From: Moritella sp.
Lineage (GTDB): Bacteria; Pseudomonadota; Gammaproteobacteria; Enterobacterales; Moritellaceae
Direction: 5' to 3'
Assembly (NCBI RefSeq): GCF_013215705.1
Contig: NZ_JABSQR010000010.1
Location: 1 to 64,000 of the forward strand
DNA length: 64,000 bases
Shown here one piece after another: positions 18,513 to 28,029 of this stretch (positions are counted from its first letter, which is position 1; each line of letters starts with the position of its first letter). The notes below the pieces were generated by a model. The model had not been told where the DNA came from. It made no database searches and saw only the letters and a list, made by a program, of their open reading frames with translations. The position numbers were made by a program, and so were the translations under genes.

Positions 18513-20345
18513 TCAATGTAACCAATGATGGATTTTTTTCATTAATTGGTCTTCACTAGCAGGCTTCATTAAAAAGTCATTCATACCAACAGCCAGGGTA
18601 TTTTCTCGGTCTTCGGTGGTGGCGTTGGCAGTCATTGCGATAATCGGTGTGTTTATATTAATATTAGACATTTGACGTATGCCTTTTGTCGCGTCAAAAC
18701 CATCCATTTCAGGCATTTGTAAATCCATTAATATTAATTGATAATGCTGATTCTCACAGGCTGCAATCGCAAGTAACCCATTACCTGCAACATCCACAGT
18801 ATAACCCGCACGTTGTAAAATAGTTTTGGTAATAAATTGATTGGCCTTATTGTCTTCAACGAGAAGCAGGCGGGGGGGGGGACCTTCTCTGACAACTTGA
18901 GTTTGTGATACCGGTTTCTCAGCAACTGGTGCCATGGTATTTTCTAGTTTTAGTTTAACCCTGAACTCACTGCCCTTATTTAATTGGCTGGTGACGGTGA
19001 TGGTTCCTTTCATTAAGGTAATTAGTTGTTTTGAGATAGCAAGACCTAAGCCAGAACCGCCGTATTCTCGTGAAAAGGAGCTATCAGATTGAACGAAGTC
19101 ATCAAAAATGTGGCTTAGCTTATGTTCCGAGATACCAATCCCGCTATCTTTGATGGTGAAACAGACTTGTGTATAGTTTGACTCTTTTACCACGTTCATC
19201 ATCACATTGACTTGACCTTGCAGGGTGAATTTAATGGCATTATTGGCCAAATTGATGAGTATTTGTGTTAAGCGATTATCATCACCGAGCAACCATAAAG
19301 GCGATTCTATATTGCTGGCATGATTTAAGATGATCTGTTTTTGCTGCGCGAGTGGTTCAAGGACACTCGTGACACCTTGCAAGATCTCTTGAATATTAAA
19401 AGGGCGATGTTCGAGCTGTAATTTTCCAGCTTCGATTTTAGACATATCGAGGATGTTGTTTAATAAACCAAGTAATATATGCGCTGACTTTAGGCTCGTA
19501 TCGATAAAGTGCTGCTGCTCTGTATTCATTTCACTTTTGTCGATTAGCGACAATGCCCCCAAAATAGCATGCATTGGATTTCTTATTTCATGGCTCATGG
19601 TCGCGAGAAAAGTCGATTTTGTGGTATTCGCATTAATGGCCTGTTCTTTTGCTGCGTGTAATTGTTGCTCACGTTGTTTTTGCTTATGGGTAAACGCTTG
19701 AATAAGGTCGACAGATTCATTTAAACGGTCTAATTCGTTGGTTGATACTAATATGATTTGTTCATCGGTATGATGGAGTTGTGATAAGTGTAATAGTCGC
19801 TTGTTGATATTTGTTATTGGTTTTAGTACTGAGGAGTGCAGAAATAACGAGATCGCGAGCGCTAAACATAATAATATTAAGGCAATGAGTAGGCGAATTA
19901 AATTTACGTGTTTAGTTATATCATCTTGTAAACGCGCAGTGCTGACTGCTATTTTCATATAGCCAAAGGTTTCACCACCAAAAATAACAGGTTGTTGAAA
20001 TACTTGGTGCTGCAGGCTATCTTCTGCGGGTAGCGCCCCCCAAGTGACTAACACTGTCTGCAGCTCATTATAAATTGCGAAAAACTCGATATCGGGATAA
20101 TTCGATGATATTTGTAACATGATGGTTTCAAGTAACGGGATATCTTCTGTGATCAGACTATCAATAGTTGTTGCAGATAAGAGATTAAATGTTTGTTGTA
20201 TTTGTGAGGTTAGATTATTAGTTAGGTAATTATATTCAAAGCGCCGAGCCAATTCTCCTGCAGCCAAACTTGTGACGATGGTAATACACAAGGTGGCAAA
20301 TAGGATCTTGGACCAGAGTGGGAAATATTTATCTAACTTGGTCAT
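18513..20345 (-). CDS. Hybrid sensor histidine kinase with receiver domain
   Basis: The 610-residue inner-membrane protein has transmembrane helices at about residues 10-30 and 147-168 that bracket a roughly 115-residue periplasmic sensor. It continues with a HAMP-like linker, a coiled coil, the H box MSHEIRNPMHAILG (His252) and the ATPase boxes NLANNAIKF, DSGIGI and GGSGLGLAIS. A receiver domain follows with VEDN, phospho-acceptor Asp541 (LMDLQMPEMDG) and Lys in FLMKPAS. No Hpt domain is present, so a separate phosphotransfer protein is needed. A run of ten C in the coding strand (18872-18881, codons 489-492) lies in the linker between ATPase and receiver. The gene overlaps the preceding binding-protein gene by four bases. 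Confidence 0.93.
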   Translation of the reverse strand: MTKLDKYFPLWSKILFATLCITIVTSLAAGELARRFEYNYLTNNLTSQIQQTFNLLSATTIDSLITEDIPLLETIMLQISSNYPDIEFFAIYNELQTVLVTWGALPAEDSLQHQVFQQPVIFGGETFGYMKIAVSTARLQDDITKHVNLIRLLIALILLCLALAISLFLHSSVLKPITNINKRLLHLSQLHHTDEQIILVSTNELDRLNESVDLIQAFTHKQKQREQQLHAAKEQAINANTTKSTFLATMSHEIRNPMHAILGALSLIDKSEMNTEQQHFIDTSLKSAHILLGLLNNILDMSKIEAGKLQLEHRPFNIQEILQGVTSVLEPLAQQKQIILNHASNIESPLWLLGDDNRLTQILINLANNAIKFTLQGQVNVMMNVVKESNYTQVCFTIKDSGIGISEHKLSHIFDDFVQSDSSFSREYGGSGLGLAISKQLITLMKGTITVTSQLNKGSEFRVKLKLENTMAPVAEKPVSQTQVVREGPPPRLLLVEDNKANQFITKTILQRAGYTVDVAGNGLLAIAACENQHYQLILMDLQMPEMDGFDATKGIRQMSNININTPIIAMTANATTEDRENTLAVGMNDFLMKPASEDQLMKKIHHWLH

Positions 20346-21241
20346 TTAATCGCATTGGCTGAAAAAAATCGATTATCTTTCATTGATTTACGTATTATAT
20401 CATAGTCACTATCATCACCTGCTAGAAAGCCATTTTTACTCAGTGAATTTTTGTATAGTGCATTGGACTCATTACTTGCGATTAACAATGCTGATAAAGC
20501 TTGAAAAATTTCATCGTTTAATCCCGCTTTTGCCACCCAAGGTTTAGTCACATTGGGAAAACGTGCTATTTCACGTAGTAACACGCCTTTAGTACGTAAT
20601 TTATTAAACGTACTTTCTTTTAATGCGCCAGCATCATAGCGTCCCGCCGCGACAGCTGCGCCGACTGCATCGTGTCTGCCTAAATAGTCAAACTTGGCTA
20701 AATCTGTGGCGAATATATGATGGTCTGCAAGGTAAGTTTGTGACAAGTAGCGGCCAATAGTGGATTGTTCAGAGCCAAATGCGAATCGCTTACCAGCTAA
20801 TTGTTCAGGCTTTGTTATCGAGCTATCCGTTTGGACCGCAATCACACCATCAAAGCGTTTTTTACCTTTTTTAGCTTCGATAGCAAGCAGTTGTAAGTTG
20901 GCGTTGGTATTTTTAGCGGTGATATATGAGGCCGGGCCGAGACGAGAAAAATCAACTTTGCCACTGGTAAGGGCCTCGACTCCATCATTATAATTACTCG
21001 ATATATGCATTCGAATATGAACGGGCTGTTGTAACTTATGTGTCAACTGCGCTTCGAGCGTATTAATAAACGGACGAAATTTAGTGACCATAGTGGTTGG
21101 TTTATCGGATGTATATAGACCAAAAATAAGATTGATTTCGGCGCTGATCGGAAAACTAAACAGTAGCGTAATCCACAATAGTAGTGGGCGAAAGTGTTTA
21201 ACACTCACGCTCGGTAAATGAGTAAATCCTTGCCTGATCAT
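20342..21241 (-). CDS. PhnD-like periplasmic substrate-binding protein
   Basis: The 299-residue protein belongs to the phosphate/phosphite/phosphonate-binding (PhnD-like) group: FGLYTSDKPTTMVTKFRPF near the start, GKVDFSRLGPASYI, GVIAVQTDSSI, LAGKRFAFGSEQSTIGR and a late AGRYDAGALKEST. The N-terminus has a hydrophobic signal segment (LLLWITLLFSFPISA). An upstream GTG (21259) would add six residues, but the ATG at 21241 has AGGGAG at the right spacing. No permease or ATPase gene is adjacent, and the gene ends inside the start of the hybrid kinase (four-base overlap). It therefore probably presents a ligand to that kinase, not to a transporter. The ligand is unknown. Confidence 0.85.
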   Translation of the reverse strand: MIRQGFTHLPSVSVKHFRPLLLWITLLFSFPISAEINLIFGLYTSDKPTTMVTKFRPFINTLEAQLTHKLQQPVHIRMHISSNYNDGVEALTSGKVDFSRLGPASYITAKNTNANLQLLAIEAKKGKKRFDGVIAVQTDSSITKPEQLAGKRFAFGSEQSTIGRYLSQTYLADHHIFATDLAKFDYLGRHDAVGAAVAAGRYDAGALKESTFNKLRTKGVLLREIARFPNVTKPWVAKAGLNDEIFQALSALLIASNESNALYKNSLSKNGFLAGDDSDYDIIRKSMKDNRFFSANAIK

Positions 21242-21692
21242 ATCCGACTCCCTAGACACTATCTGTTAAATCGATGTTATGGTGTTCACAAAAATCATTA
21301 ATAAAGTGTGATTATTAATGATTGTTTACATTGACTTAAATTGCCAACTTTGCTTGTTGTTAGCACCATTCAAAAAGCTATCATGGTTGTTTTAACAGCA
21401 AAAATTACAACAATTGCAGATGATTTGATCACACAAATCTTTAGGCGGTGACAATCATTGATAGCAATGGGATACTGGTTAACGACCACTTTGCTATAAT
21501 GACGTTAGATAGGGCAATGAGTCTAGTTGGACTTCTGTTAAGGGAAGGTTCTGTTTTTGGATGAAAAATAATGAGTCCTTAAGCGAAAAATTAATAAAAC
21601 GGTCATAATCTTATCCGATTATAGGGAAAGCAGACCAGATGACGTTAAAAAATAAGTAAGAATAACGTAATAATTTTATATTAGGGAATATC
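21242..21692. other. Intergenic region before fabB
   Basis: These 451 bases separate the divergent binding-protein/kinase pair from fabB. Apart from the fabB promoter listed separately, I see AT-rich DNA with no ORF. I looked for FadR- or FabR-type palindromes and found none I would defend. Confidence 0.45.
21491..21500 (+). promoter_or_regulatory. Extended -10 promoter, probably for fabB
   Basis: TTGCTATAAT contains a perfect -10 hexamer (21495-21500) preceded by the extended-10 TGN. The -35 region (GATACT) is poor, as is common for extended -10 promoters. It lies 190 bases before the fabB start, leaving a long leader. Confidence 0.5.
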
Positions 21693-22910
21693 ATGAAAAG
21701 AGCGGTTATAACAGGTATCGGTATTGTATCAAGTATCGGTAACAACAAAGCAGAAGTATGTGAGTCACTGAAAGCTGGCAACAGTGGTATCGAGTTTTCA
21801 CCACAATTCGCTGAACAAAACTTACGTAGCCACGTCTGCGGTTCTGTTAATCTTGATCCTAAGGAAATCATTGATCGTAAAGCAATGCGTTTCATGGGTG
21901 ATGCAGCCGCTTTTAGTTATATTGCTATGCAAGAAGCGATTGATGATTCAGGTTTAACAGCAGAGCAAGTATCTAACGTACGTACTGGCCTTATTGCAGG
22001 TTCAGGTGGTGCATCATCAAAGAATGTTGTTGATTCTGTTGATATCGCTCGTAATAAAAGCGTGAAGCGTGTGGGTCCATATATGGTGACTCGTACTATG
22101 TCGAGCACAATTTCTGCTTGTCTTGCTACACCATTCAAAATTAAAGGCCCAAGCTATTCAATTACGTCTGCATGTGCGACAAGTGCGCATTGTATTGGCC
22201 ATGCCGTAGAGCAAATCCAATTGGGTAAACAAGACGTGGTATTTGCTGGTGGCGGTGAAGAGATTGATTGGACATTAGCATTAGAGTTCGATGCAATGGG
22301 CGCGTTATCAACCAAGTATAACGACACACCACAACAAGCATCACGTACCTATGACAAAAACCGCGATGGTTTTGTGATCTCTGGTGGCGGCGGTATGGTT
22401 GTCGTCGAAGAACTTGAGCATGCACTTGCTCGAGGCGCAACTATCTATGCTGAAATCACCGGTTACGGTGCAACATCAGATGGCTACGACATGGTCGCGC
22501 CATCGGGTGAAGGTGCTATTCGTTGTATGAAACAAGCATTAGAAACAGTAGACGGTGAAATTGATTACCTCAATACACACGGTACATCGACACCTGTAGG
22601 TGATACAAAAGAACTTGAAGCGATTCAAGCGGTATTTGGTCATAAGTCACCAAAAATCAGTGCCACAAAATCATTGACTGGCCATGCATTAGGTGCGGCA
22701 GGCGTACATGAGGCTATTTATTCATTGATCATGATGGAAAATAGCTTTATCGCAGCAAGTGCCAACATTGAAGACCTTGATGAAAAAGCAGAAGGTCTAG
22801 ACATCGTTTCAGGTCAGGCAATTGATGCCGAACTAACGAACGTAATGTCGAACAGCTTTGGTTTCGGCGGTACGAATGCGACGCTAGTATTTAGTAAATT
22901 TACTAAATAA
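21693..22910 (+). CDS. fabB: 3-oxoacyl-[ACP] synthase I (beta-ketoacyl-ACP synthase I)
   Basis: The 405-residue condensing enzyme elongates acyl-ACP in type II fatty acid synthesis and is needed for unsaturated fatty acids. The thiolase-fold catalytic triad is visible: Cys in [12 protein letters not shown] (about residue 164), His in [11 protein letters not shown] and His in [12 protein letters not shown]. The pattern is FabB rather than FabF (start [19 protein letters not shown]; end [13 protein letters not shown]). The gene is followed by a perfect 12-bp terminator hairpin, so it is transcribed alone, separately from pdxB. Confidence 0.97.
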   Translation: MKRAVITGIGIVSSIGNNKAEVCESLKAGNSGIEFSPQFAEQNLRSHVCGSVNLDPKEIIDRKAMRFMGDAAAFSYIAMQEAIDDSGLTAEQVSNVRTGLIAGSGGASSKNVVDSVDIARNKSVKRVGPYMVTRTMSSTISACLATPFKIKGPSYSITSACATSAHCIGHAVEQIQLGKQDVVFAGGGEEIDWTLALEFDAMGALSTKYNDTPQQASRTYDKNRDGFVISGGGGMVVVEELEHALARGATIYAEITGYGATSDGYDMVAPSGEGAIRCMKQALETVDGEIDYLNTHGTSTPVGDTKELEAIQAVFGHKSPKISATKSLTGHALGAAGVHEAIYSLIMMENSFIAASANIEDLDEKAEGLDIVSGQAIDAELTNVMSNSFGFGGTNATLVFSKFTK

Positions 22911-22980
22911 TTGTGCATTAAAGCGCTTAAATAACAATGTGTCAGTGACGGTACATACTACCGTGATTAAAACAATGTAA

Positions 22981-23018
22981 GCCCATTTATCAGATTATTG
23001 ATAAATGGGCTTTTTTTT
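22981..23018 (+). terminator. Terminator after fabB
   Basis: Perfect 12-bp arms GCCCATTTATCA/TGATAAATGGGC with a six-base loop are followed by eight T. Confidence 0.95.
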
Positions 23019-23099
23019 AATCTTCACAACGCGCAAAATGGTTCTTTACTGTTACAACGCGTAAAATAACGCTAATCGTATTATTAAGAGAATACTTAA

Positions 23100-24218
23100 A
23101 TGAAGATCCTAGTTGATGAAAATATGCCTTATGCAACCGAGTTGTTCTCTCAGTTTGGTGAAGTAGTGCCTTTATCTGGCCGTACAATTCAAGCAGAGGA
23201 TTTACACGATGTAGATGCCTTAATGGTACGTTCTGTCACGCAAGTGAACGACGAATTACTTGCTCAAGCCAATAAATTAGCGTTCGTGGGGACCGCCACG
23301 ATTGGTATCGACCATTTAGACCAAGTTTGCTTACAGCAACGAAATATTGAATATACCAATGCGCCAGGGTGTAATGCAGTATCCGTTGGCGACTATGTTT
23401 GCAGCGCATTATTAGTATTAGCTGAGCAGCAAAGTTTCGCCTTAGCAGATAAATCTATTGCGGTTATTGGTGTTGGTAATACCGGTTCGCAAACGGTCAG
23501 TAGACTAACGGCTTTAGGTGCACAAGTGATGTTATGCGATCCACCTCGCGTAACAAAAGAAGACTTAACGGGATTTGTTAGCTTAGAACAAGCATTGCAA
23601 GCGGATATCATTTGTTTACACGTGCCATTAGTTAAAACGGGCAGTTATCAAACCAAGCATTTATTAACCGCTAAATTACTGGAAAATATTGCGCAAGATG
23701 CGATTTTGGTTAATAGCGGTCGTGGTGATGTGATTGATAATCAGGCGCTATTGGCATTAAAACAAGCAGGACATGGGATTACCTTGGTATTGGATGTATG
23801 GGAAAATGAACCAACACCACTGCTTGAGCTTATCCCGCACGTGGCTATTGCTACACCGCATATTGCGGGCTATAGCCTTGAAGGCAAAGCGCGTGGTACG
23901 GAAATGATTTATCAGGCCTACGCTAAGTTTTTAGGCCAGCAAGCGGATCGGAGTATCAGTGATATCCTACCTGTGCCTGCGGTTAGCCGCGTCGATATTA
24001 ACCAAAGTGCAGATCAAACATTCGCTAAAAATTTGGTTCATTTGGTATATGATGTGCGCCGAGATGACGCTATTTTTAGAAAAAACATAATGAAAGCCGG
24101 TAGTTTTGATGAAATGCGTAAAAATTACTTAGAAAGAAGGGAGTTTTCCTCATTGAGGCTAGTAAATGAGTCACATTATGCGGTAGAGTCGTTATATCAA
24201 CTTGGGTTTGCCAAATAA
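23100..24218 (+). CDS. pdxB: Erythronate-4-phosphate dehydrogenase
   Basis: The 372-residue NAD-dependent D-2-hydroxyacid dehydrogenase performs the second step of pyridoxal phosphate synthesis. It begins MKILVDENMPYATELF, carries the nucleotide-binding IAVIGVGNTGSQ near residue 120, and contains the PdxB-typical ATIGIDHLD and NAPGCNAVSVGDYV blocks. The catalytic segment VNSGRGDVIDN and the His in ATPHIAGYSLEGKARGTEM are intact. The C-terminal PdxB dimerisation domain is present (FDEMRKNYLERREFSSL). It is followed after 17 bases by asd, so the two are likely cotranscribed, as in the enteric pdxB-usg-truA arrangement. Confidence 0.96.
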   Translation: MKILVDENMPYATELFSQFGEVVPLSGRTIQAEDLHDVDALMVRSVTQVNDELLAQANKLAFVGTATIGIDHLDQVCLQQRNIEYTNAPGCNAVSVGDYVCSALLVLAEQQSFALADKSIAVIGVGNTGSQTVSRLTALGAQVMLCDPPRVTKEDLTGFVSLEQALQADIICLHVPLVKTGSYQTKHLLTAKLLENIAQDAILVNSGRGDVIDNQALLALKQAGHGITLVLDVWENEPTPLLELIPHVAIATPHIAGYSLEGKARGTEMIYQAYAKFLGQQADRSISDILPVPAVSRVDINQSADQTFAKNLVHLVYDVRRDDAIFRKNIMKAGSFDEMRKNYLERREFSSLRLVNESHYAVESLYQLGFAK

Positions 24219-24235
24219 TTTTTTAGGAGTCGTTG

Positions 24236-25252
24236 ATGAGTCAACTATATGATGTTGCAGTATTAGGCGCAACAGGTGCTGTAGGGAAAATGATGTTGGA
24301 AATTTTACAAGAACGTAAATTTCCAATCGGTAATATTTATCCATTAGCAAGTAGCCGTAGTGCGGGTGGTAAAATCACCTTCAATAATAAACAAGTTACA
24401 GTATTAGATGTTGAAGAATTCGATTGGACCCAAGTTCAAATTGGTTTGTTCTCTGCGGGTGGTTCTGTATCAGAAAAATGGGCACCAATCGCAGCTGATG
24501 CAGGCGTTGTCGTTATTGATAACACCTCACACTTCCGTTATGACGATGATATTCCTCTGGTTGTGCCAGAAGTAAACCCAGAAGCAATTGCGCAATATAC
24601 CAATCGTGGCATTATCGCCAATCCCAATTGCTCTACAATTCAAATGTTAGTGGCATTGAAACCTATCCATGATGAAGTAGGTATTTCACGTATCAACGTA
24701 GCTACATATCAAGCGGTATCGGGTTCTGGTCAAAGCGCAATTGATGAACTAGCAGGCCAAACTGCCAGTCTATTAAATGCACGTGAAGTTGAAACTAAAG
24801 TATATCCAAAGCAAATTGCATTTAACGTGATCCCACAAATTGATGTGTTCACGGATAATGGCTACACCAAAGAAGAAATGAAAATGGTGTGGGAAACGCA
24901 AAAGATTTTTGCTGACGACAGTATTATGGTTAATCCAACCGCGGTACGAGTTCCGGTATTCTATGGTCATTCAGAAGCGATCCATTTAGAAACGCGTACA
25001 CCGATCAGTGCTGAAGAAGTACGTTCACTGATGCGTCATGCACCTGGTGTTAAACTGATTGAAAATGAAGAAGATTATCCTACCCCTGTGTCGGACTCTG
25101 CGGGTCATGATGACGTGTTTGTTGGCCGTATACGTGAAGATATCTCACACGCGAGAGGTATCAACATGTGGGTTGTTGGTGATAACATCCGTAAGGGTGC
25201 CGCAACGAACAGTGTGCAAATTGCAGAGCTATTAATTCGCGATTACCTATAA
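24236..25252 (+). CDS. asd: Aspartate-semialdehyde dehydrogenase
   Basis: The 338-residue NADPH enzyme makes aspartate semialdehyde from aspartyl phosphate for Lys, Met, Thr and diaminopimelate synthesis. The nucleotide loop VAVLGATGAVGKMM is at the N-terminus, and the catalytic Cys lies in NPNCSTIQM near residue 130. The substrate-binding and base residues are in SGSGQSAIDEL and RVPVFYGHSEAIH. In E. coli this slot holds usg, an ASADH-like protein without the catalytic role; here the active-site residues are kept. The ATG at 24236 with AGGAG upstream is preferred to the TTG three bases earlier. A terminator follows. Confidence 0.95.
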   Translation: MSQLYDVAVLGATGAVGKMMLEILQERKFPIGNIYPLASSRSAGGKITFNNKQVTVLDVEEFDWTQVQIGLFSAGGSVSEKWAPIAADAGVVVIDNTSHFRYDDDIPLVVPEVNPEAIAQYTNRGIIANPNCSTIQMLVALKPIHDEVGISRINVATYQAVSGSGQSAIDELAGQTASLLNAREVETKVYPKQIAFNVIPQIDVFTDNGYTKEEMKMVWETQKIFADDSIMVNPTAVRVPVFYGHSEAIHLETRTPISAEEVRSLMRHAPGVKLIENEEDYPTPVSDSAGHDDVFVGRIREDISHARGINMWVVGDNIRKGAATNSVQIAELLIRDYL

Positions 25253-25297
25253 GAGTAAATTTAGCCTTTGTCTAGGCATTTATTTTAATTGCATGTT

Positions 25298-25328
25298 TAG
25301 CACCCAATATGGGTGCTATTTTTTTATT
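25298..25328 (+). terminator. Terminator after asd
   Basis: The stem TAGCACCC/GGGTGCTA with a five-base loop is followed by a T-rich run. Confidence 0.92.
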
Positions 25329-25404
25329 TTAATTTTATTTTCCTGATTTATATCATAATTTCAATTCACAAGTTTTTTTTATTGAAATTAACCATTAGAA
25401 TAGT

Positions 25405-25454
25405 TATACCCAAGCTACTTCCAGAGACTAGCATCTTGAAGTAACTTGGGTATA
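25405..25454 (-). repeat. Palindromic intergenic repeat, copy 1
   Basis: The arms TATACCCAAGCTACTTC and GAAGTAACTTGGGTATA (16 of 17 paired) surround a 16-base centre. Read on the minus strand it aligns with copy 2 at 32719-32772 (TATACCCAAG-TAC-TCAAGATGC and GAAGTA--TTGGGTATA shared). It lies between asd and fimV. It is too short to encode anything and looks like a REP- or MITE-type element. Confidence 0.85.
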
Positions 25455-25550
25455 TATGAAGATACCAGTGAATTCATGTGTATACTGGGATTTTGAATAT
25501 GTTATATTAATTTTAAGTGTGTTGGTGTTGTTTCATAGTAAGGGTTAGCA

Positions 25551-27848
25551 ATGATATCGGGTTTATCTAAGTTAAAATGGGTTGTTTTATTTCTGCTGAT
25601 GCCTATGGCGAGTATTGCAGCTAATTCAAATGGATTTGTGCTCCAATTAAAAGGTCCTGAAGTACATACTCCGTCATCTCCTGGACGCTATGGCCCTGTT
25701 GTCAGAGCTGATACATTATGGTCTGTTGCAACGGCGACAAGACCCAATAACCGCTTGAGTTTATACAAAACCATGGCTGCAATCTTAGCGCTTAACCCTC
25801 ATGCATTTTTAAACGGTGACATCAACAAGATGATTGATGGCAGCATACTGAAGATCCCCAGTGTAGCTGAAATACAAGCCACAGACGGTTCGAGGCTAAA
25901 GCGCCAGCTGACAAAGAAATCAGATTCGAAAGCTAAATCGACTGCCGCAAGTAAACCTGCAACTTCAAATTCGAAAGCTATCCCTAAAAATGAACACGGC
26001 CGAGATAAACTGGCTTTACTGCAAGGTGAGTTATCAGAAAGTAATGAACACCTCCTATTATCAAGTGAAACTAATCGCCGCCTTAAGTTACAGCTTGAAA
26101 GTATCCGTATGGAACTCGCTGAACTGAAAGAACAAATGGCGATAGATAATCAATTAAAAGCAGATTTGAAAGCCTTAATTGAGCAACAAAATGCACAGAT
26201 TAGTGAACAACAAGCAACGCTTGAAGAGGCGAAACAACAAGCGGCTCTGGAAGCTGAATCCCAAAATAACTGGTGGCTAATCGGCGGCGTATCGGGCGTA
26301 TTCTCGTTGTTATCTCTTATTTGGTTAGCTTTATGGTTAAAAAATCGAAATGACCAGAAACATAACATTGAAGATAATGTGATGTTTGATACGGACAACA
26401 CGGTTGACGAACTCAGTGATTATCTTAATGCCGACAACTATTCTACTGACTCGGCTGTTGATAGTGCTATGCCTGAAGAGTCGCGAGTAGCAGAAGATAA
26501 ACCCAATAACGAAATAAATACGTTGGCGGAACCAAATTTCAATTTACAGATGCAACAGGAAACGACTTCATTTACCGATGCGCATGATAACTCGCCGGTT
26601 GAGCCTATTGTAACCCAGGCTACAGCGCCGATTGTGGCAGGAGTGATTGAACAAACGCCTGTTATGCCAGAGTTAAATTTGAACGATAACGATTTTAGTG
26701 ATATTGACTTAACATTGGATGATGAAAGTACCAGTTTTGAAAATGACAGTGTAACACCCGATTTAAGCTGGCGTGAAGAGCTTGACGAACCAAGCCTGAT
26801 CCCAGAGCAACCGACAACTAAGCCCCCAACGCTAGATGAAGACTTAGCTGAAGTTGATTCAATGTTAGAGCAATTTAAGTTAAGTAAAGCACAAGTTCCT
26901 GAATCACCGTCTGTAGTAAATGATGAATTTGTGAACATGGACGATATTGAGAGCATCCTCGCAGAAGCTGAGCTAGAAGCCGCCATTCAAGCAGAAACTA
27001 AGGACGTCTCATATAATGAGCCGCAGGTTCCGGCGCAGAACGAAGCCGTTGCTATGGACGATATCGATAGTCTTTTAGCTGATGCCGGGCTGGATGCTAT
27101 CGCGCAATCTAACGCTGAGAGTGTCTCGGCTAATTTAGATAACCAGCAAACAGTCGATATGGACGACATCGATAGTCTATTGGCTGAAACGAGATTCGAC
27201 ACCAATATAGCGCCACCCACAGACACAGAATTATCGAGCAATGACAATAACCTTGATGTTGATGATGTCGATAGTATTTTAGCAAGTGCAGGGGTTGATG
27301 AGCCAGCGCAGGATATAGCGGCATATAACGATGAACTACCTCAAGCGCATGGCCAGACGGTCGATGAAATGCTAGCTGAACTTGACGGCACTGCGAATAA
27401 AGCACCTGAAGTAACAAAACCACCTGCTTCTAGCGATGAACCATTAAATGATATTGACGCTATGCTGGCGGAGTACAGCCCTAACGCATTTAGCGACGCG
27501 CCAAGTGACCAAGCGCCAATTGATGTTGCAGCTGCACAAGCTGAAGAGTTTATTGATATTGATAAATTGTTAAATGAAGCTTCTCAACAACCTGCATCTA
27601 TTGTCGATGAACCTTACGATCAAGTAAAACTAGACGTAGGACTTGATGAGTACAGCAATACATTGCTGGATAGTAATGCAGTTGTTATTGATGACGAGAG
27701 TAATCGCTTTAGTGCGCAATTAGACCTTGCCCGTGCTTATCTTGAAATTGAAGATAAAGACGGCGCGAAATCAATTTTAGAGCCATTAGCCGGTGCTGGT
27801 GATGCTGTTCAGCAAGCGGAAGTGAACAAGTTGCTGAGCCGATTATGA
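25551..27848 (+). CDS. fimV: FimV family polar-landmark/motility protein
   Basis: The 765-residue inner-membrane protein has a signal peptide (ending near AANS), a FimV N-terminal region with a LysM-like segment (VVRADTLWSVATATRPN through SILKIPSVAEI, about 50-110) and a coiled coil (about 150-235). One transmembrane helix (WWLIGGVSGVFSLLSLIWLA, about 240-260) precedes a long very acidic cytoplasmic region. That region carries degenerate repeats of the form xMDDIDSLLAxAxLD at about 461, 500, 536 and 569, with weaker ones at 633 and 669. The C-terminal FimV/TPR-like domain is LDLARAYLEIEDKDGAKSIL. FimV/HubP proteins organise cell poles, type IV pili and chemotaxis arrays. Location between asd and truA matches vibrios. 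Confidence 0.93.
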   Translation: MISGLSKLKWVVLFLLMPMASIAANSNGFVLQLKGPEVHTPSSPGRYGPVVRADTLWSVATATRPNNRLSLYKTMAAILALNPHAFLNGDINKMIDGSILKIPSVAEIQATDGSRLKRQLTKKSDSKAKSTAASKPATSNSKAIPKNEHGRDKLALLQGELSESNEHLLLSSETNRRLKLQLESIRMELAELKEQMAIDNQLKADLKALIEQQNAQISEQQATLEEAKQQAALEAESQNNWWLIGGVSGVFSLLSLIWLALWLKNRNDQKHNIEDNVMFDTDNTVDELSDYLNADNYSTDSAVDSAMPEESRVAEDKPNNEINTLAEPNFNLQMQQETTSFTDAHDNSPVEPIVTQATAPIVAGVIEQTPVMPELNLNDNDFSDIDLTLDDESTSFENDSVTPDLSWREELDEPSLIPEQPTTKPPTLDEDLAEVDSMLEQFKLSKAQVPESPSVVNDEFVNMDDIESILAEAELEAAIQAETKDVSYNEPQVPAQNEAVAMDDIDSLLADAGLDAIAQSNAESVSANLDNQQTVDMDDIDSLLAETRFDTNIAPPTDTELSSNDNNLDVDDVDSILASAGVDEPAQDIAAYNDELPQAHGQTVDEMLAELDGTANKAPEVTKPPASSDEPLNDIDAMLAEYSPNAFSDAPSDQAPIDVAAAQAEEFIDIDKLLNEASQQPASIVDEPYDQVKLDVGLDEYSNTLLDSNAVVIDDESNRFSAQLDLARAYLEIEDKDGAKSILEPLAGAGDAVQQAEVNKLLSRL

Positions 27849-27961
27849 TGACTCACTATTAGTGGTGTAAAACATTAGTGGTGTTATCGAACTTTAGCTA
27901 CTTTCAACTTGTAAGCTGAAGCGGTATAATTGAGTGATATAATTATTGTGTAATAATGAGT

Positions 27962-27997
27962 AAAGCGGTGGCGAAAGTCACCGCTTTTTGTTTTTTT
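27962..27997 (+). terminator. Terminator after fimV
   Basis: The stem AAAGCGGTG/CACCGCTTT is followed by T-rich sequence, ahead of truA. Confidence 0.88.
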
Positions 27998-28029
27998 AAA
28001 ATTAATGAAAGTCTAAAGTTGGAAGATAA

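Noticed and set aside
21242-21692. FadR or FabR operator before fabB
   Set aside because: GTCTAGTTGGACTTC looked suggestive, but it does not keep the dyad of either operator well enough to call.
26150-27423. Long open frames antisense to fimV
   Set aside because: They mirror the repetitive acidic codons (GAT, GAA) of fimV, have low-complexity Ser/Leu-rich translations and no ribosome-binding sites.
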